From contig NZ_JAIXUB010000025.1 of the NCBI RefSeq assembly GCF_027484205.1, positions 186,001-250,000 on the forward strand: DNA of 64,000 bases, given 5' to 3'. This stretch comes from Flavobacterium sp. (lineage in GTDB: Bacteria; Bacteroidota; Bacteroidia; Flavobacteriales; Flavobacteriaceae). The notes below the pieces were generated by a model. It was not told the DNA's origin, did not search any database, and worked only from the letters and a program-made list of their open reading frames with translations. Of this stretch, positions 1 through 7,826 are shown in pieces. Both the position numbers and the translations under genes were made by a program. Numbering within the stretch: the first letter of the stretch is position 1; the number at the start of each line of letters is the position of its first letter.

Positions 1-1266
1 CCAAGGCAATGTATTAGGATTCCAACTATCATCTGATGGCTGATGAACTATTGGTTTACCTTCACCTTGAAATGGTAATCCAAGCGGTTTGTTTAATCCT
101 AAATTATTGATTCTGTTTACAAATTGCTCTGGATTATTTTTATAATTCTCTACAACTGCTTGAACCAAAATGGTATTAGATGAAACTTCAAAACCTTTTC
201 CAAGAGAAATTTTTCCATAACCACCTTCGTGAGAATCACGCACTTTTTTTCCTCTATAGGTAATGATTCCGCCGTTACTATCATAAACCTTAGATGTATC
301 TACTTTATTATCGTCTAAAAGCGCAATCATATCAACCAATTTGAAAGTAGAACCAGGTTCGTGCGATTCTGCTACAGCATAATTTATAGTTTCATAATAA
401 TTGCCAGACTTCTCGTCTCTTCCTAAATTAGAAATCGCTTTTACTTGACCAGTTTTAGTTTCCATTACAACAACACAACCATGTTCTGCGCCATATTCTT
501 CAAGTTGTTTTAACAAGGCATGATGCGCAATATCTTGAATGTATACATCAATAGTGGAAATTACATCGTATCCATCTTGTGGATCAACTTCGTTTTGGTC
601 ACGAATAGGTTTCCATTGTCCTTTTGCAATCTTTTGTTTTAAAACTTTTCCGTCTTTTCCGTTTAGATATTTACCAAAAGCACCTTCAATTCCAACTCTT
701 TTTAGTTGACCATTTTCATCGATTCTTTCGTAACCAATGGTTCTTTCTGCGATTTTACCGATTGGATGTTCTCGTACTGTTTTTTGCTCCACAATAATTC
801 CACCTTTGTAAGCACCTTTGTTGAAAAGTGGAAATTTTTTAATTTTTGAATATTCTGTGTAACTTAAATCCTCAGCAATTAGAGTGTATCTACTTTTATT
901 AGCACGTGCTTTTCTCAATAATGATTGATAATGAGAAGTTGGTTTTCCTAATAATTTAGACAAACTCATTGCTAACGAATCGGCTTTGCTTTCGAAATCC
1001 TCAGATTTTGGCGCAACAGCATCAAAACGAATAGTATAATTAGGAATTGATGTTGCTAACAAACTACCATCTGATGAATAAATATTTCCTTTATTTGCTG
1101 GAATTACGAAAGTTTTAACCGTTCTATCTTTGGCTAATTTTCTATAATAGTCGCCTTCTACCCACTGTATGTTAGTAAGTTTTATGGTTATCGCTAACGC
1201 CATCAAAAAAATGATGAACGCCATCAGATAAATTCTGTAAGAGATATTTTTATCTTCTACTGCCAT
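1..1266 (-). CDS. ftsI: Penicillin-binding protein, division transpeptidase (FtsI/PBP type), partial
   Basis: Septal peptidoglycan D,D-transpeptidase, inner-membrane anchored and periplasmic. The first 422 residues are present and the C-terminus, including the expected KTG motif, lies beyond the left edge. One membrane segment sits at about residues 10-30, followed by a PBP dimerisation region and the start of the transpeptidase domain. The catalytic STFK motif is at 306-309 (Ser306) and an S-x-N motif at 362-364. The ATG at 1266 lies inside the end of the preceding ftsL-like gene (10-bp overlap), so the two are probably translationally coupled. The position as fourth gene of a mraZ-rsmH-ftsL cluster supports the division-specific assignment. 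A sporulation-type PBP paralogue is the only real alternative. Confidence 0.93.
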   Translation of the reverse strand, partial: MAVEDKNISYRIYLMAFIIFLMALAITIKLTNIQWVEGDYYRKLAKDRTVKTFVIPANKGNIYSSDGSLLATSIPNYTIRFDAVAPKSEDFESKADSLAMSLSKLLGKPTSHYQSLLRKARANKSRYTLIAEDLSYTEYSKIKKFPLFNKGAYKGGIIVEQKTVREHPIGKIAERTIGYERIDENGQLKRVGIEGAFGKYLNGKDGKVLKQKIAKGQWKPIRDQNEVDPQDGYDVISTIDVYIQDIAHHALLKQLEEYGAEHGCVVVMETKTGQVKAISNLGRDEKSGNYYETINYAVAESHEPGSTFKLVDMIALLDDNKVDTSKVYDSNGGIITYRGKKVRDSHEGGYGKISLGKGFEVSSNTILVQAVVENYKNNPEQFVNRINNLGLNKPLGLPFQGEGKPIVHQPSDDSWNPNTLPW

Positions 1267-1604
1267 ATTTTTTTAAAGAAACTTTTTTCTTCTGGTTGTT
1301 TAACTTTTATTTTTTGTGGCGGAACCTGAGATGGAAATATATTTCTGGCTTCCATCTTTTTTGAAACGGTAGATTCCATTTTTAACTTCATTAACTCCGA
1401 ACGTCTGTCAACAAATTCAGAACGCAATTCTTTAACTTCGTTTGTTAAATCAGCGATTTTGAATATTTTTTGTTCAAATCGGTGTGTATTTGCAATCATG
1501 ATTATGGCAAGTACAATTAAAAACACTATGAAACGCCAATTTTTAGTAGCGTCTTCATTGACAAGAAATCTTGCTTTTAGTATGTTGTAAATTCCAATTT
1601 TCAT
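1257..1604 (-). CDS. ftsL: FtsL-like cell division protein
   Basis: Small 115-residue bitopic protein: short basic cytoplasmic N-terminus, one hydrophobic helix at about residues 23-40, then a heptad-like periplasmic region rich in Glu, Leu and Lys (about 45-85). This is the usual architecture of FtsL, which joins FtsB and FtsQ in the divisome and recruits FtsI. Primary sequence is poorly conserved in this family, so the call rests on size, topology and position between rsmH and ftsI. It overlaps the ftsI start by 10 bp and follows rsmH after 62 bp that hold a short heptamer repeat. Bacteroidota annotations often call it FtsL-like. Confidence 0.8.
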   Translation of the reverse strand: MKIGIYNILKARFLVNEDATKNWRFIVFLIVLAIIMIANTHRFEQKIFKIADLTNEVKELRSEFVDRRSELMKLKMESTVSKKMEARNIFPSQVPPQKIKVKQPEEKSFFKKIWQ

Positions 1605-1613
1605 ATTAGTTAG

Positions 1614-1641
1614 TGTTCAGTGCTCAGTATTCAGTGTTCAG
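1614..1641. repeat. Four tandem copies of a heptamer (TGTTCAG-like)
   Basis: Four adjacent 7-bp units (TGTTCAG, TGCTCAG, TATTCAG, TGTTCAG) fill much of the 62-bp gap between rsmH and the ftsL-like gene. Two related units in reverse orientation occur near 13295-13308 downstream of the polyprenyl synthase gene. This is a short-tandem-repeat spacer with no obvious coding role. Confidence 0.7.
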
Positions 1642-1666
1642 TTATTTTCAATTTGAAAACTGCTAA

Positions 1667-2575
1667 CTATTTCTTCTCTGCTATTCTTAACTTTGCGCTT
1701 CTTGCTCGATTGTTTATTTTTATTTCTCCTTCCGTTGGAACAATTAGTTTTCCTATTAATTTGAATGGAACTGAAAAATTTCCGAAGAAATCGCGTTCCG
1801 GTTCGCCCTCAAACATTCCGTTTTTCATGAATCTTTTTACTAATCTATCTTCTAGAGAATGATATGAAATCACACTTAATCTTCCTTCAGGTTTTAAAAC
1901 ATCTAAAGATTGTTCTAAGAATTCTTTCAAAACATCCATTTCTTGATTCACCTCAATTCTAATTGCTTGATAGATTTGAGCCAAAATTTTATTTTTAAAT
2001 TGTTCTGGCAAAAAACGTTGCAAAACTAATTTCAATTCATCGGTTGTATCTATAGCTTTTATTGCTCGTGCATCAATAATTGTTCTTGCTAAAGCTGGAG
2101 CAATTTTCAACTCACCATAGTCTAAAAAAATTCTTTTCAAGTTAACATCATCATACTCATTGATTACTTTGTAAGCATCTAAATCGTTTTTCTTACTCAT
2201 TCTCATATCCAAATCGGCATCAAATCGCGTTGAAAAACCTCTTTCTGGAACATCAAATTGATGTGATGAAACTCCTAAATCAGCTAAAATTCCATCTACT
2301 TGCTTGATTCCATGAAATCTTAAAAAACGTTTGATGTATCTAAAATTTTCTTGAATCAAAGTAAATCGTTCATCTGGTAACGCATTTCCCCAAGCATCTT
2401 CATCTTGATCAAAAGCAAATAATTTTCCGTTTGGACCAAGGCGACTCAAAATTTCTCTTGAATGTCCTCCACCACCAAAAGTGACATCTACATAAACACC
2501 ATCTGGATTACAATTTAAACCGTCAACTGTTTCTTTTAATAATACTGGATTATGATATTCCATTGTCGTCATCAT
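1667..2575 (-). CDS. rsmH: 16S rRNA (cytosine(1402)-N(4))-methyltransferase RsmH (MraW)
   Basis: S-adenosylmethionine-dependent enzyme that makes the N4-methyl of m4Cm1402 in the ribosomal P site. At 302 residues it has the normal family length. The N-terminal YHNPVLL motif, the glycine-rich SAM loop DVTFGGGGHS, the ILADLGVSSHQ block and the C-terminal ISYHSLEDRLVKRF motif are all visible. Three ATG codons (2575, 2572, 2563) are possible starts; 2575 is used here, and 2563 would begin directly at MEYHNPV. It overlaps the end of mraZ by 26 bp, the usual tight coupling of these genes in the division cluster. Confidence 0.96.
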   Translation of the reverse strand: MMTTMEYHNPVLLKETVDGLNCNPDGVYVDVTFGGGGHSREILSRLGPNGKLFAFDQDEDAWGNALPDERFTLIQENFRYIKRFLRFHGIKQVDGILADLGVSSHQFDVPERGFSTRFDADLDMRMSKKNDLDAYKVINEYDDVNLKRIFLDYGELKIAPALARTIIDARAIKAIDTTDELKLVLQRFLPEQFKNKILAQIYQAIRIEVNQEMDVLKEFLEQSLDVLKPEGRLSVISYHSLEDRLVKRFMKNGMFEGEPERDFFGNFSVPFKLIGKLIVPTEGEIKINNRARSAKLRIAEKK

Positions 2576-3023
2576 TTACATTTCCCATTACATCTTCTGC
2601 CAAATCAGCAAAATCTCCAACAGTATCATCTATAGCTTTTTCGTATAAATCTTTATCCCAAATCTCAACAATATTTACTGTTGAAGACAAGACAATATCT
2701 TTAGTAATTTGAGCAAAATTGGTCAAATCTTTAGGAACAAGAAGACGTCCTAACGCATCAATTTCAACCACTTTTACACCAGCTTGAAAACGACGAATGA
2801 AGTCGTTATTTTTCTTTACAAATCGGTTGAGCTTGTTCACTTTTTGCATCATTAAATTCCACTCTGCCATTGGATAAAGTTCCAAACATGGCTGAAAAAC
2901 AGAACGTTTCAAAACAAATCCGTCTTGTAGCGAAGTAGCAAGTTGTTTCTTCAAAGGCGCAGGCAAAAGCAGCCTTCCTTTGATATCAACTTTACATTCG
3001 TATGTTCCGATTAATGAGTTCAA
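2550..3023 (-). CDS. mraZ: Transcriptional regulator/division protein MraZ
   Basis: DNA-binding protein of the AbrB/SpoVT superfamily that controls the division and cell-wall cluster by binding short direct repeats in its own promoter. The 157 residues hold two SpoVT-AbrB repeats: one near the N-terminus (GTYECKVDIKGRLLLPAPLK) and one at about residues 80-125 (VVEIDALGRLLVPKDL). It is the first gene of the cluster, overlaps rsmH, and is preceded by CCAC (GTGG on its own strand) repeats at 10-bp spacing that fit a self-recognised operator. Confidence 0.95.
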   Translation of the reverse strand: MNSLIGTYECKVDIKGRLLLPAPLKKQLATSLQDGFVLKRSVFQPCLELYPMAEWNLMMQKVNKLNRFVKKNNDFIRRFQAGVKVVEIDALGRLLVPKDLTNFAQITKDIVLSSTVNIVEIWDKDLYEKAIDDTVGDFADLAEDVMGNVNDDDNGIS

Positions 3024-3048
3024 CTAATTAGTTTTTAATGATAATGAG

Positions 3049-3056
3049 CAAAAATA
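3049..3056 (-). promoter_or_regulatory. Probable -7 element of the mraZ promoter
   Basis: On the minus strand this reads TATTTTTG, matching the Bacteroidota -7 consensus TAnnTTTG, 26 bp upstream of the mraZ ATG. No TTTG -33 box is seen at the expected distance; the MraZ-type repeats occupy that region instead. Confidence 0.45.
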
Positions 3057-3068
3057 TAAAATAATTCT

Positions 3069-3113
3069 CCACATTCTACCACTTAACTCCACTTTGTTAA
3101 TAAGTTTTACCAC
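3069..3113 (-). promoter_or_regulatory. Candidate MraZ operator: GTGG direct repeats
   Basis: CCAC occurs at 3069-3072, 3079-3082 and 3089-3092, an exact 10-bp period, and again at 3110-3113. Read toward mraZ the sites are GTGG followed by A/T-rich spacers. MraZ proteins of other bacteria bind three or four direct repeats with 10-bp spacing just upstream of mraZ, and this array has the right position, orientation and period. Confidence 0.65.
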
Positions 3114-3417
3114 TTTTAGAATTTTGTTAATTACTTTAAAACTCGACCAACTTTAAATAATAATTAACAAAACATTTAGAATCGTTGATTTAACGCAATA
3201 AATTGACAGTCAAACACATTTAGTTACGAAATATTTAATAAAAAAATGATTCTATAAATTTTTAAAAAAGAAAAAAAAGTAATTATTGAGATGTTGATAA
3301 ATGGATAAATATTAAACTGTATTGGAAATAAGTTTGTGTAAAATTTGAATTCATATTGGTTTGATATTGGTAAAATTTGTGTAGGTTTGTAACAATTGAA
3401 AAAATGAGCCAAAGAAT
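3114..3417. other. AT-rich divergent intergenic region between mraZ and the hydrolase gene
   Basis: About 300 bp of low-complexity A+T-rich DNA separates the operator in front of mraZ from the divergent hydrolase gene. I see short reading frames with no recognisable protein features, and no clear promoter for the hydrolase beyond several TTTG words near 3366-3392. Confidence 0.5.
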
Positions 3418-4182
3418 ATGGATTTGACTACAGTAAAAGACAAAAAATACAATTATATTGAGGTTGGAGAAGGAACTCCAATAGTTATTTTGCATGGCTT
3501 AATGGGTGGATTGAGTAACTTTGAAGGAGTTGCTAAACATTTCTCACAAAAAGGATATAAAATTGTTATTCCTGAGTTGCCACTTTATACACAAAATATT
3601 TTAAAAACAAATGTAAAAGCTTTCGCCAAATACGTGAAAGACTTCATTACTTATAAAGGTTTCGACCGCGTAATTCTTTTAGGAAATTCACTTGGCGGAC
3701 ATATTGCATTGTATCATACAAAAATGTATCCTGAGAAAGTTGCGGGATTAGTAATTACAGGAAGTTCAGGACTTTATGAAAGTGCCATGGGCGATAGTTA
3801 TCCAAAAAGAGGTGATTATGAATACATTAAAAACAAAGCAGAAGCCGTTTTTTATAATCCAAAAATAGCTACAAAAGAAATTGTAGATGAAGTTTTTGCG
3901 GTTGTAAATGATCGAATTAAAGTTATAAAAACACTTACCATTGCTAAAAGTGCCATCCGTCATAATATGGCTAAAGATTTACCAAAAATGCATGTAAAAA
4001 CGTGTTTGATTTGGGGTAAAAATGATGCAGTAACTCCACCAGAAGTTGCAGAAGAATTCCATAAGTTAATGCCAAATTCAGATTTATACTGGATTGATAA
4101 ATGTGGTCATGCCGCTATGATGGAACATCCAGATGAATTCAATCGTTTACTTGAAATATGGTTAACAAAAGAGCATTTGTAA
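3418..4182 (+). CDS. Alpha/beta-fold hydrolase
   Basis: Cytoplasmic serine hydrolase of 254 residues with no signal peptide. It has the oxyanion HGLMGG motif (about residues 25-30), the nucleophile elbow GNSLGG with Ser91, an acid at Asp203 (GKNDAV) and the catalytic His231 (CGHAAMMEHP), so the triad is complete. The substrate cannot be told from sequence; esterase or carbon-carbon hydrolase (MhpC-like) are both possible. It is followed after 35 bp by engB, with which it probably forms an operon divergent from the mraZ cluster. Confidence 0.9.
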   Translation: MDLTTVKDKKYNYIEVGEGTPIVILHGLMGGLSNFEGVAKHFSQKGYKIVIPELPLYTQNILKTNVKAFAKYVKDFITYKGFDRVILLGNSLGGHIALYHTKMYPEKVAGLVITGSSGLYESAMGDSYPKRGDYEYIKNKAEAVFYNPKIATKEIVDEVFAVVNDRIKVIKTLTIAKSAIRHNMAKDLPKMHVKTCLIWGKNDAVTPPEVAEEFHKLMPNSDLYWIDKCGHAAMMEHPDEFNRLLEIWLTKEHL

Positions 4183-4217
4183 GATTAAAATGATTCTGAG
4201 TGAATCAAAAAAATATC

Positions 4218-4838
4218 ATGAAAATTAATACTGCCGAATTTATTATTAGCAATTCTGATGTAAGTAAATGTCCTTTAGAACGTTTGCCTGAATATGCTTT
4301 TATAGGTCGTTCCAATGTTGGAAAATCATCCTTGATTAACATGTTGACCAATCATAAAAATTTGGCAAAAACATCAGGAAAACCAGGAAAAACTCAATTG
4401 ATAAATCACTTTAAAATTAATTCCAATTGGTTTTTAGTCGATTTACCAGGTTATGGTTATGCACGAGTTTCTAAAAAAACCAAAGATGTTTTTCAAGAAT
4501 TCATTACTGATTATTTCGAAAAAAGGGAACAACTTGTTTGTGCTTTTGTATTAATAGATATTCGATTAGAAGCACAAAAAATTGATTTAGAATTTATAGA
4601 ATATTTAGGCGAAAGTGAAATACCCTTTTGTATCATTTTTACCAAAGCCGACAAGATTAGTAAAACTAAAATTGATTCTCACATTGCCGCTTACAAGAAA
4701 CAACTTTTAGCTAATAACTGGGAAGAAATGCCACAATATTTTGTTACCTCATCAACAGAAGGAACAGGCAAAGACAAGCTTTTAGAATTTATTGATGGCG
4801 TAAATCAAGATGTTTTTAAAGAAATGAATGAGTTTTAG
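4218..4838 (+). CDS. engB: Ribosome biogenesis GTPase EngB (YihA/YsxC)
   Basis: Essential P-loop GTPase that acts in large-subunit assembly. Visible G motifs are G1 GRSNVGKSS (starts about residue 30), G3 DLPGYG (75-80) and G4 TKAD (142-145), and the family SGKPGKTQ switch segment is present. I start it at the ATG at 4218 (206 residues) rather than at an in-frame GTG at 4200, because the ATG product begins as typical homologues do, a few residues before the FIISNS segment. The downstream lipoprotein gene begins 31 bp after its stop. Confidence 0.95.
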   Translation: MKINTAEFIISNSDVSKCPLERLPEYAFIGRSNVGKSSLINMLTNHKNLAKTSGKPGKTQLINHFKINSNWFLVDLPGYGYARVSKKTKDVFQEFITDYFEKREQLVCAFVLIDIRLEAQKIDLEFIEYLGESEIPFCIIFTKADKISKTKIDSHIAAYKKQLLANNWEEMPQYFVTSSTEGTGKDKLLEFIDGVNQDVFKEMNEF

Positions 4839-4869
4839 ATATTCTCATATTACATACAACAATACAAAA

Positions 4870-5457
4870 ATGAGAAACATATTACTGTTTATATTTTTTT
4901 TATCACTTTGCTCTTGTAATACAACTCAATATTTTACAGAAAATTTAAGTCAAACATCTGGAATTGATTTTTCGAAAGGAAAATGGTTGTTAGGAAACGT
5001 TGAAGCAGATGCTGAAATCAAAGATGAGATCACCAAGACATCTTTAAATGATTTTTCTGAACATCTCAAAAACCGCATTACATATTATTTGGATAATAAA
5101 TCATTATTGATACCACAAAAAATAAATTTAAAACCAAACAGAACAACAATTTTAGATTTAAAAAAAGGAACTAATTATGATTTTTATATTAATGTAAAAT
5201 GTGAAGATGAAAGGAATGATTTGACAAATTTTAATGTAATAGATCATGCATACTATAAAAAACAAATGACTTTTGCTAGAGTTACAATTGAGATTTATGA
5301 TTTAAATAAAGGTGAAATAGTTTATAATCAAAGTATTATTGGTTCAATTGATGAAAACTCAGGTTTAACTTATAATCCAAAACATAAAGTAATTATGGGA
5401 TGTTATAAAAAACTAATGAATCAAATCAATAAAAAATCAATAAAGTTTACTAATTAA
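4870..5457 (+). CDS. Lipoprotein of unknown function
   Basis: A 195-residue exported protein. The ATG at 4870 gives a perfect lipoprotein signal: hydrophobic stretch and lipobox LCSC with acylated Cys16. An in-frame ATG at 4828 would put 14 hydrophilic residues in front of the signal and overlap engB, so it is rejected. The mature part is Lys/Asn-rich, with a pattern suggesting a small beta-rich domain (DFYINVKCEDE, TFARVTIEIYDL) somewhat like periplasmic lipoproteins that handle stress, but I do not recognise the family. It ends at a strong palindromic terminator. Confidence 0.75.
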   Translation: MRNILLFIFFLSLCSCNTTQYFTENLSQTSGIDFSKGKWLLGNVEADAEIKDEITKTSLNDFSEHLKNRITYYLDNKSLLIPQKINLKPNRTTILDLKKGTNYDFYINVKCEDERNDLTNFNVIDHAYYKKQMTFARVTIEIYDLNKGEIVYNQSIIGSIDENSGLTYNPKHKVIMGCYKKLMNQINKKSIKFTN

Positions 5458-5490
5458 AAAAGTGGTTCGCAATTGCGAACCACTTTTTTA
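5455..5490. terminator. Bidirectional rho-independent terminator
   Basis: Perfect 36-bp palindrome centred between 5472 and 5473: AAAAAGTGGTTCGCA paired with its complement and ending in a run of T on both strands. It lies between the convergent lipoprotein gene and gldC and can serve both. Confidence 0.9.
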
Positions 5491-5823
5491 TCCTTTCAAT
5501 TCTAATTTCTCAGCAAAATAATCGGTGAAATCTCTCATGGTTGAAGCCATTTTTTCATCTTGTGTAGCTCTTTCAAAAGTATCGGCCATGGCAACTAGTG
5601 TTTGGTGAAAAAAGATTTTCATTTCGTCAACTGGCATGTCTTTTGTCCATAAATCTATACGCAACGTTTCTTTAGCTTTGCTATCCCAAATGGATAATAA
5701 CATCGCTTTAGCTTCTTCAAGTTCAACGCCACCATCTTGTGCCGTCCATGTCAATTTTTCTGGAACACGATTCTCATCAAGTTCTACTACAAATTTTATT
5801 TCGGAAGTTATATTTTTACTCAT
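5488..5823 (-). CDS. gldC: Gliding motility protein GldC
   Basis: Soluble 111-residue protein of the flavobacterial gliding set, thought to assist GldB; loss in related species weakens but does not abolish gliding. The sequence shows the family features EIKFVVELDENRVPEKLTW at the N-terminus and LRIDLWTKDMPVDEMK in the middle. The ATG at 5823 is preferred to an in-frame codon at 5853 because homologues start at MSK. Its first 8 bp overlap the end of gldB, so the two are co-transcribed. The stop codon lies on the edge of the bidirectional terminator. Confidence 0.93.
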   Translation of the reverse strand: MSKNITSEIKFVVELDENRVPEKLTWTAQDGGVELEEAKAMLLSIWDSKAKETLRIDLWTKDMPVDEMKIFFHQTLVAMADTFERATQDEKMASTMRDFTDYFAEKLELKG

Positions 5824-6790
5824 TTTTACTTGGTTTATATTTTGATGCTTCAAAAATTACTTTTGCATCCATTTTTAATAATTGTTGTACGGTTGTTTTT
5901 GGATTATTCTCCATGTAGGAACGAACAATTTGCCATCCAATCCATTGTCCAATTCTACCTGGTGATTCGTTATCAATTTCTAAATAGAATTTAGAAAAAG
6001 GCGCTAAATTTATAAACTGACTCAGCAACTTAGGACTTGTATTGAATAAATATTGATTTTCTATGAAATTCATCCAAATAAAATATTCATTTTCTTTACT
6101 CCAAGTGATTTGCTGTGGTGTGTAGCCAATTTTTTCAGCATCAGTATAATCTTCAGACAATAAAATATCTTTTAAATACAATTCCTTTCCATAATAAATC
6201 ATCTGAGCTAACAATGTTTTATCATTTACAAGCGGTGCTGGAACTACTCCATTAGCAAAACTTGTAACAACATCGGGCAACATTTGTCTTTCTTCAAAAT
6301 TTTGAGAAATATATTCAGGAAAGTCGGAATAGAATTTATGTTTTCCGCCAAGATACAATTCGAGAGCAATTAACAATTTGTCATTTGCATAAATTACTTT
6401 ACTATTATAATCCATTTCTCCAATAACTGTATAAATTTTTGGCACTTTAATTGTTGGAAAATAATATTTAATATGTTTGAAAAGCTCCTCAATTTCTGTT
6501 TGTTTTCCTGAAAAGTTTTTATATTTTCTTTCAACCTCAGCATAAAGTTCACGCCATTGAGGATGTTGTAGTTTCTCTAACCAAACTTCATCTGGTGTTC
6601 CTTCGGGGAAAAATTCAGGATATTCTGCCTTTACAGTAGCTAAATCTTCTGGCTTTGATTCAAAAAAAGCTTGTTCAAAACGAACAACTTTCATTTCAAC
6701 TGGAATTTCCTCAACAGCTTTTTCAACTTTTGATTTTTTATCACACGAAAAAACTACAAAAGCGATTATCAGTAAAAAATATTTTCTCAT
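5816..6790 (-). CDS. gldB: Gliding motility lipoprotein GldB
   Basis: Membrane lipoprotein needed for gliding in flavobacteria. The 324 residues start with a lipoprotein signal (FVVFSC, Cys16 acylated) and continue with the family-type sequence VVRFEQAFF and YPEFFPEGTPDE. The overlap with gldC by 8 bp gives the gldB-gldC operon known from gliding Bacteroidota. Nearby in the window are other parts of the same cell-surface machinery: a T9SS Plug-like protein and T9SS cargo proteins. It is divergent from nadE, with about 140 bp between them. Confidence 0.93.
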   Translation of the reverse strand: MRKYFLLIIAFVVFSCDKKSKVEKAVEEIPVEMKVVRFEQAFFESKPEDLATVKAEYPEFFPEGTPDEVWLEKLQHPQWRELYAEVERKYKNFSGKQTEIEELFKHIKYYFPTIKVPKIYTVIGEMDYNSKVIYANDKLLIALELYLGGKHKFYSDFPEYISQNFEERQMLPDVVTSFANGVVPAPLVNDKTLLAQMIYYGKELYLKDILLSEDYTDAEKIGYTPQQITWSKENEYFIWMNFIENQYLFNTSPKLLSQFINLAPFSKFYLEIDNESPGRIGQWIGWQIVRSYMENNPKTTVQQLLKMDAKVIFEASKYKPSKNE

Positions 6791-6888
6791 ATCATTTTTA
6801 TTATTCTATAAAATACGTATTTCGTCGTATTTATTAATTAACGATTAATTGTGTACTTAGCACTACAAACTTTTAATCTTTATTTTAT

Positions 6889-6896
6889 TACTTTTG
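6889..6896 (+). promoter_or_regulatory. Probable -7 element of the nadE promoter
   Basis: TACTTTTG matches TAnnTTTG and lies 37 bp before the nadE start codon. No convincing -33 box is seen. Confidence 0.4.
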
Positions 6897-6933
6897 CAAA
6901 TATACATTACGGATTTTTAAATCTTAAAATAAA

Positions 6934-7740
6934 ATGTCAAAAGCGAGTACAATTCAAGTAGAAAAAGTTAATGAACATATTGTAAGCTGGTTGAAAACTT
7001 ATGCTAATAACGCAAAAGTAAATGGTTTTGTTGTAGGAATTTCTGGAGGCGTTGATTCAGCAGTAACTTCTACACTGTGTGCCCAAACAGGTTTACAAAC
7101 TTTATGTGTCGAAATGCCAATTCATCAATCTCAAAATCAAGTTAATAGAGGAAAAGAACACATTGAACAATTAATGAAGCGATTTCCTAATGTTAGTTGT
7201 GCAGAAGCAAATTTAACTCCAGTTTATGATAATTTTAAAGCTGAAATGCCTGTGAGTGATAGTGAAGCAAAATACAATTTATCATTAGCCAACACACGAG
7301 CGCGATTGCGAATGACAACTTTGTACTATTTTGCAGGAATTCATGGACTGTTAGTTGCTGGAACAGGAAATAAAGTTGAAGATTTTGGCGTAGGATTTTA
7401 CACTAAATATGGTGATGGCGGTGTTGATTTGAGTCCGATTGCTGATTTAATGAAAAGTGATGTTTATGCTCTTGGTAAATTTTTAGAAATTCCTCAATCC
7501 ATACAAAGCGCAGCCCCAACTGATGGTTTATTTGGAGATAACAGAACTGATGAAGATCAACTTGGCGCAAGTTATGACGAATTAGAATGGGCAATGCTTG
7601 AAGATGAGAAAGGCAGTATAGTAAATGATTTTTCAGATAGAAAAAAAGAGGTTTTTGAAATCTACAAACGATTAAATTTCGTTAATCAACATAAGATGCA
7701 ACCTATTCCAGTTTGTGAAATACCAAAAAGTTACAAATAA
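6934..7740 (+). CDS. nadE: NAD(+) synthase (ammonia-dependent type)
   Basis: Final step of NAD synthesis: amidation of deamido-NAD with ATP. The 268 residues consist of the ATP-pyrophosphatase domain alone, with the PP-loop SGGVDS at 37-42, the AGTGNKVEDFGVGFYTKYGDGGVD substrate loop (about 147-170) and the C-terminal KR-rich tail. No glutaminase (nitrilase) domain is attached, so free ammonia or a separate donor is expected. Starts with ATG after an AT-rich leader. It sits beside gldB in other flavobacteria as well, which makes the order seem ancestral. Confidence 0.95.
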   Translation: MSKASTIQVEKVNEHIVSWLKTYANNAKVNGFVVGISGGVDSAVTSTLCAQTGLQTLCVEMPIHQSQNQVNRGKEHIEQLMKRFPNVSCAEANLTPVYDNFKAEMPVSDSEAKYNLSLANTRARLRMTTLYYFAGIHGLLVAGTGNKVEDFGVGFYTKYGDGGVDLSPIADLMKSDVYALGKFLEIPQSIQSAAPTDGLFGDNRTDEDQLGASYDELEWAMLEDEKGSIVNDFSDRKKEVFEIYKRLNFVNQHKMQPIPVCEIPKSYK

Positions 7741-7779
7741 TTAATTAACATTGATTTTCAATTATTTGCATTTTTTTAT

Positions 7780-7787
7780 TAACTTTG
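7780..7787 (+). promoter_or_regulatory. Probable -7 element for the response regulator gene
   Basis: TAACTTTG matches TAnnTTTG, 39 bp before the start codon at 7827; the nadE gene ends only 40 bp earlier, so the regulator seems to have its own promoter. Confidence 0.4.
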
Positions 7788-7826
7788 TAAATAATTCTGA
7801 ATTATAGATTCTAAAAAATTAAAATT

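Noticed and set aside
1620..1862. 80-codon open frame antisense to rsmH
   Set aside because: Lies fully opposite the conserved rsmH and the heptamer repeat; no protein features.
3224..3495. Two overlapping small open frames on the minus strand before the hydrolase gene
   Set aside because: Composition is that of A+T-rich noncoding DNA (runs of Phe, Ile, Tyr, Asn) and one runs into the hydrolase gene.
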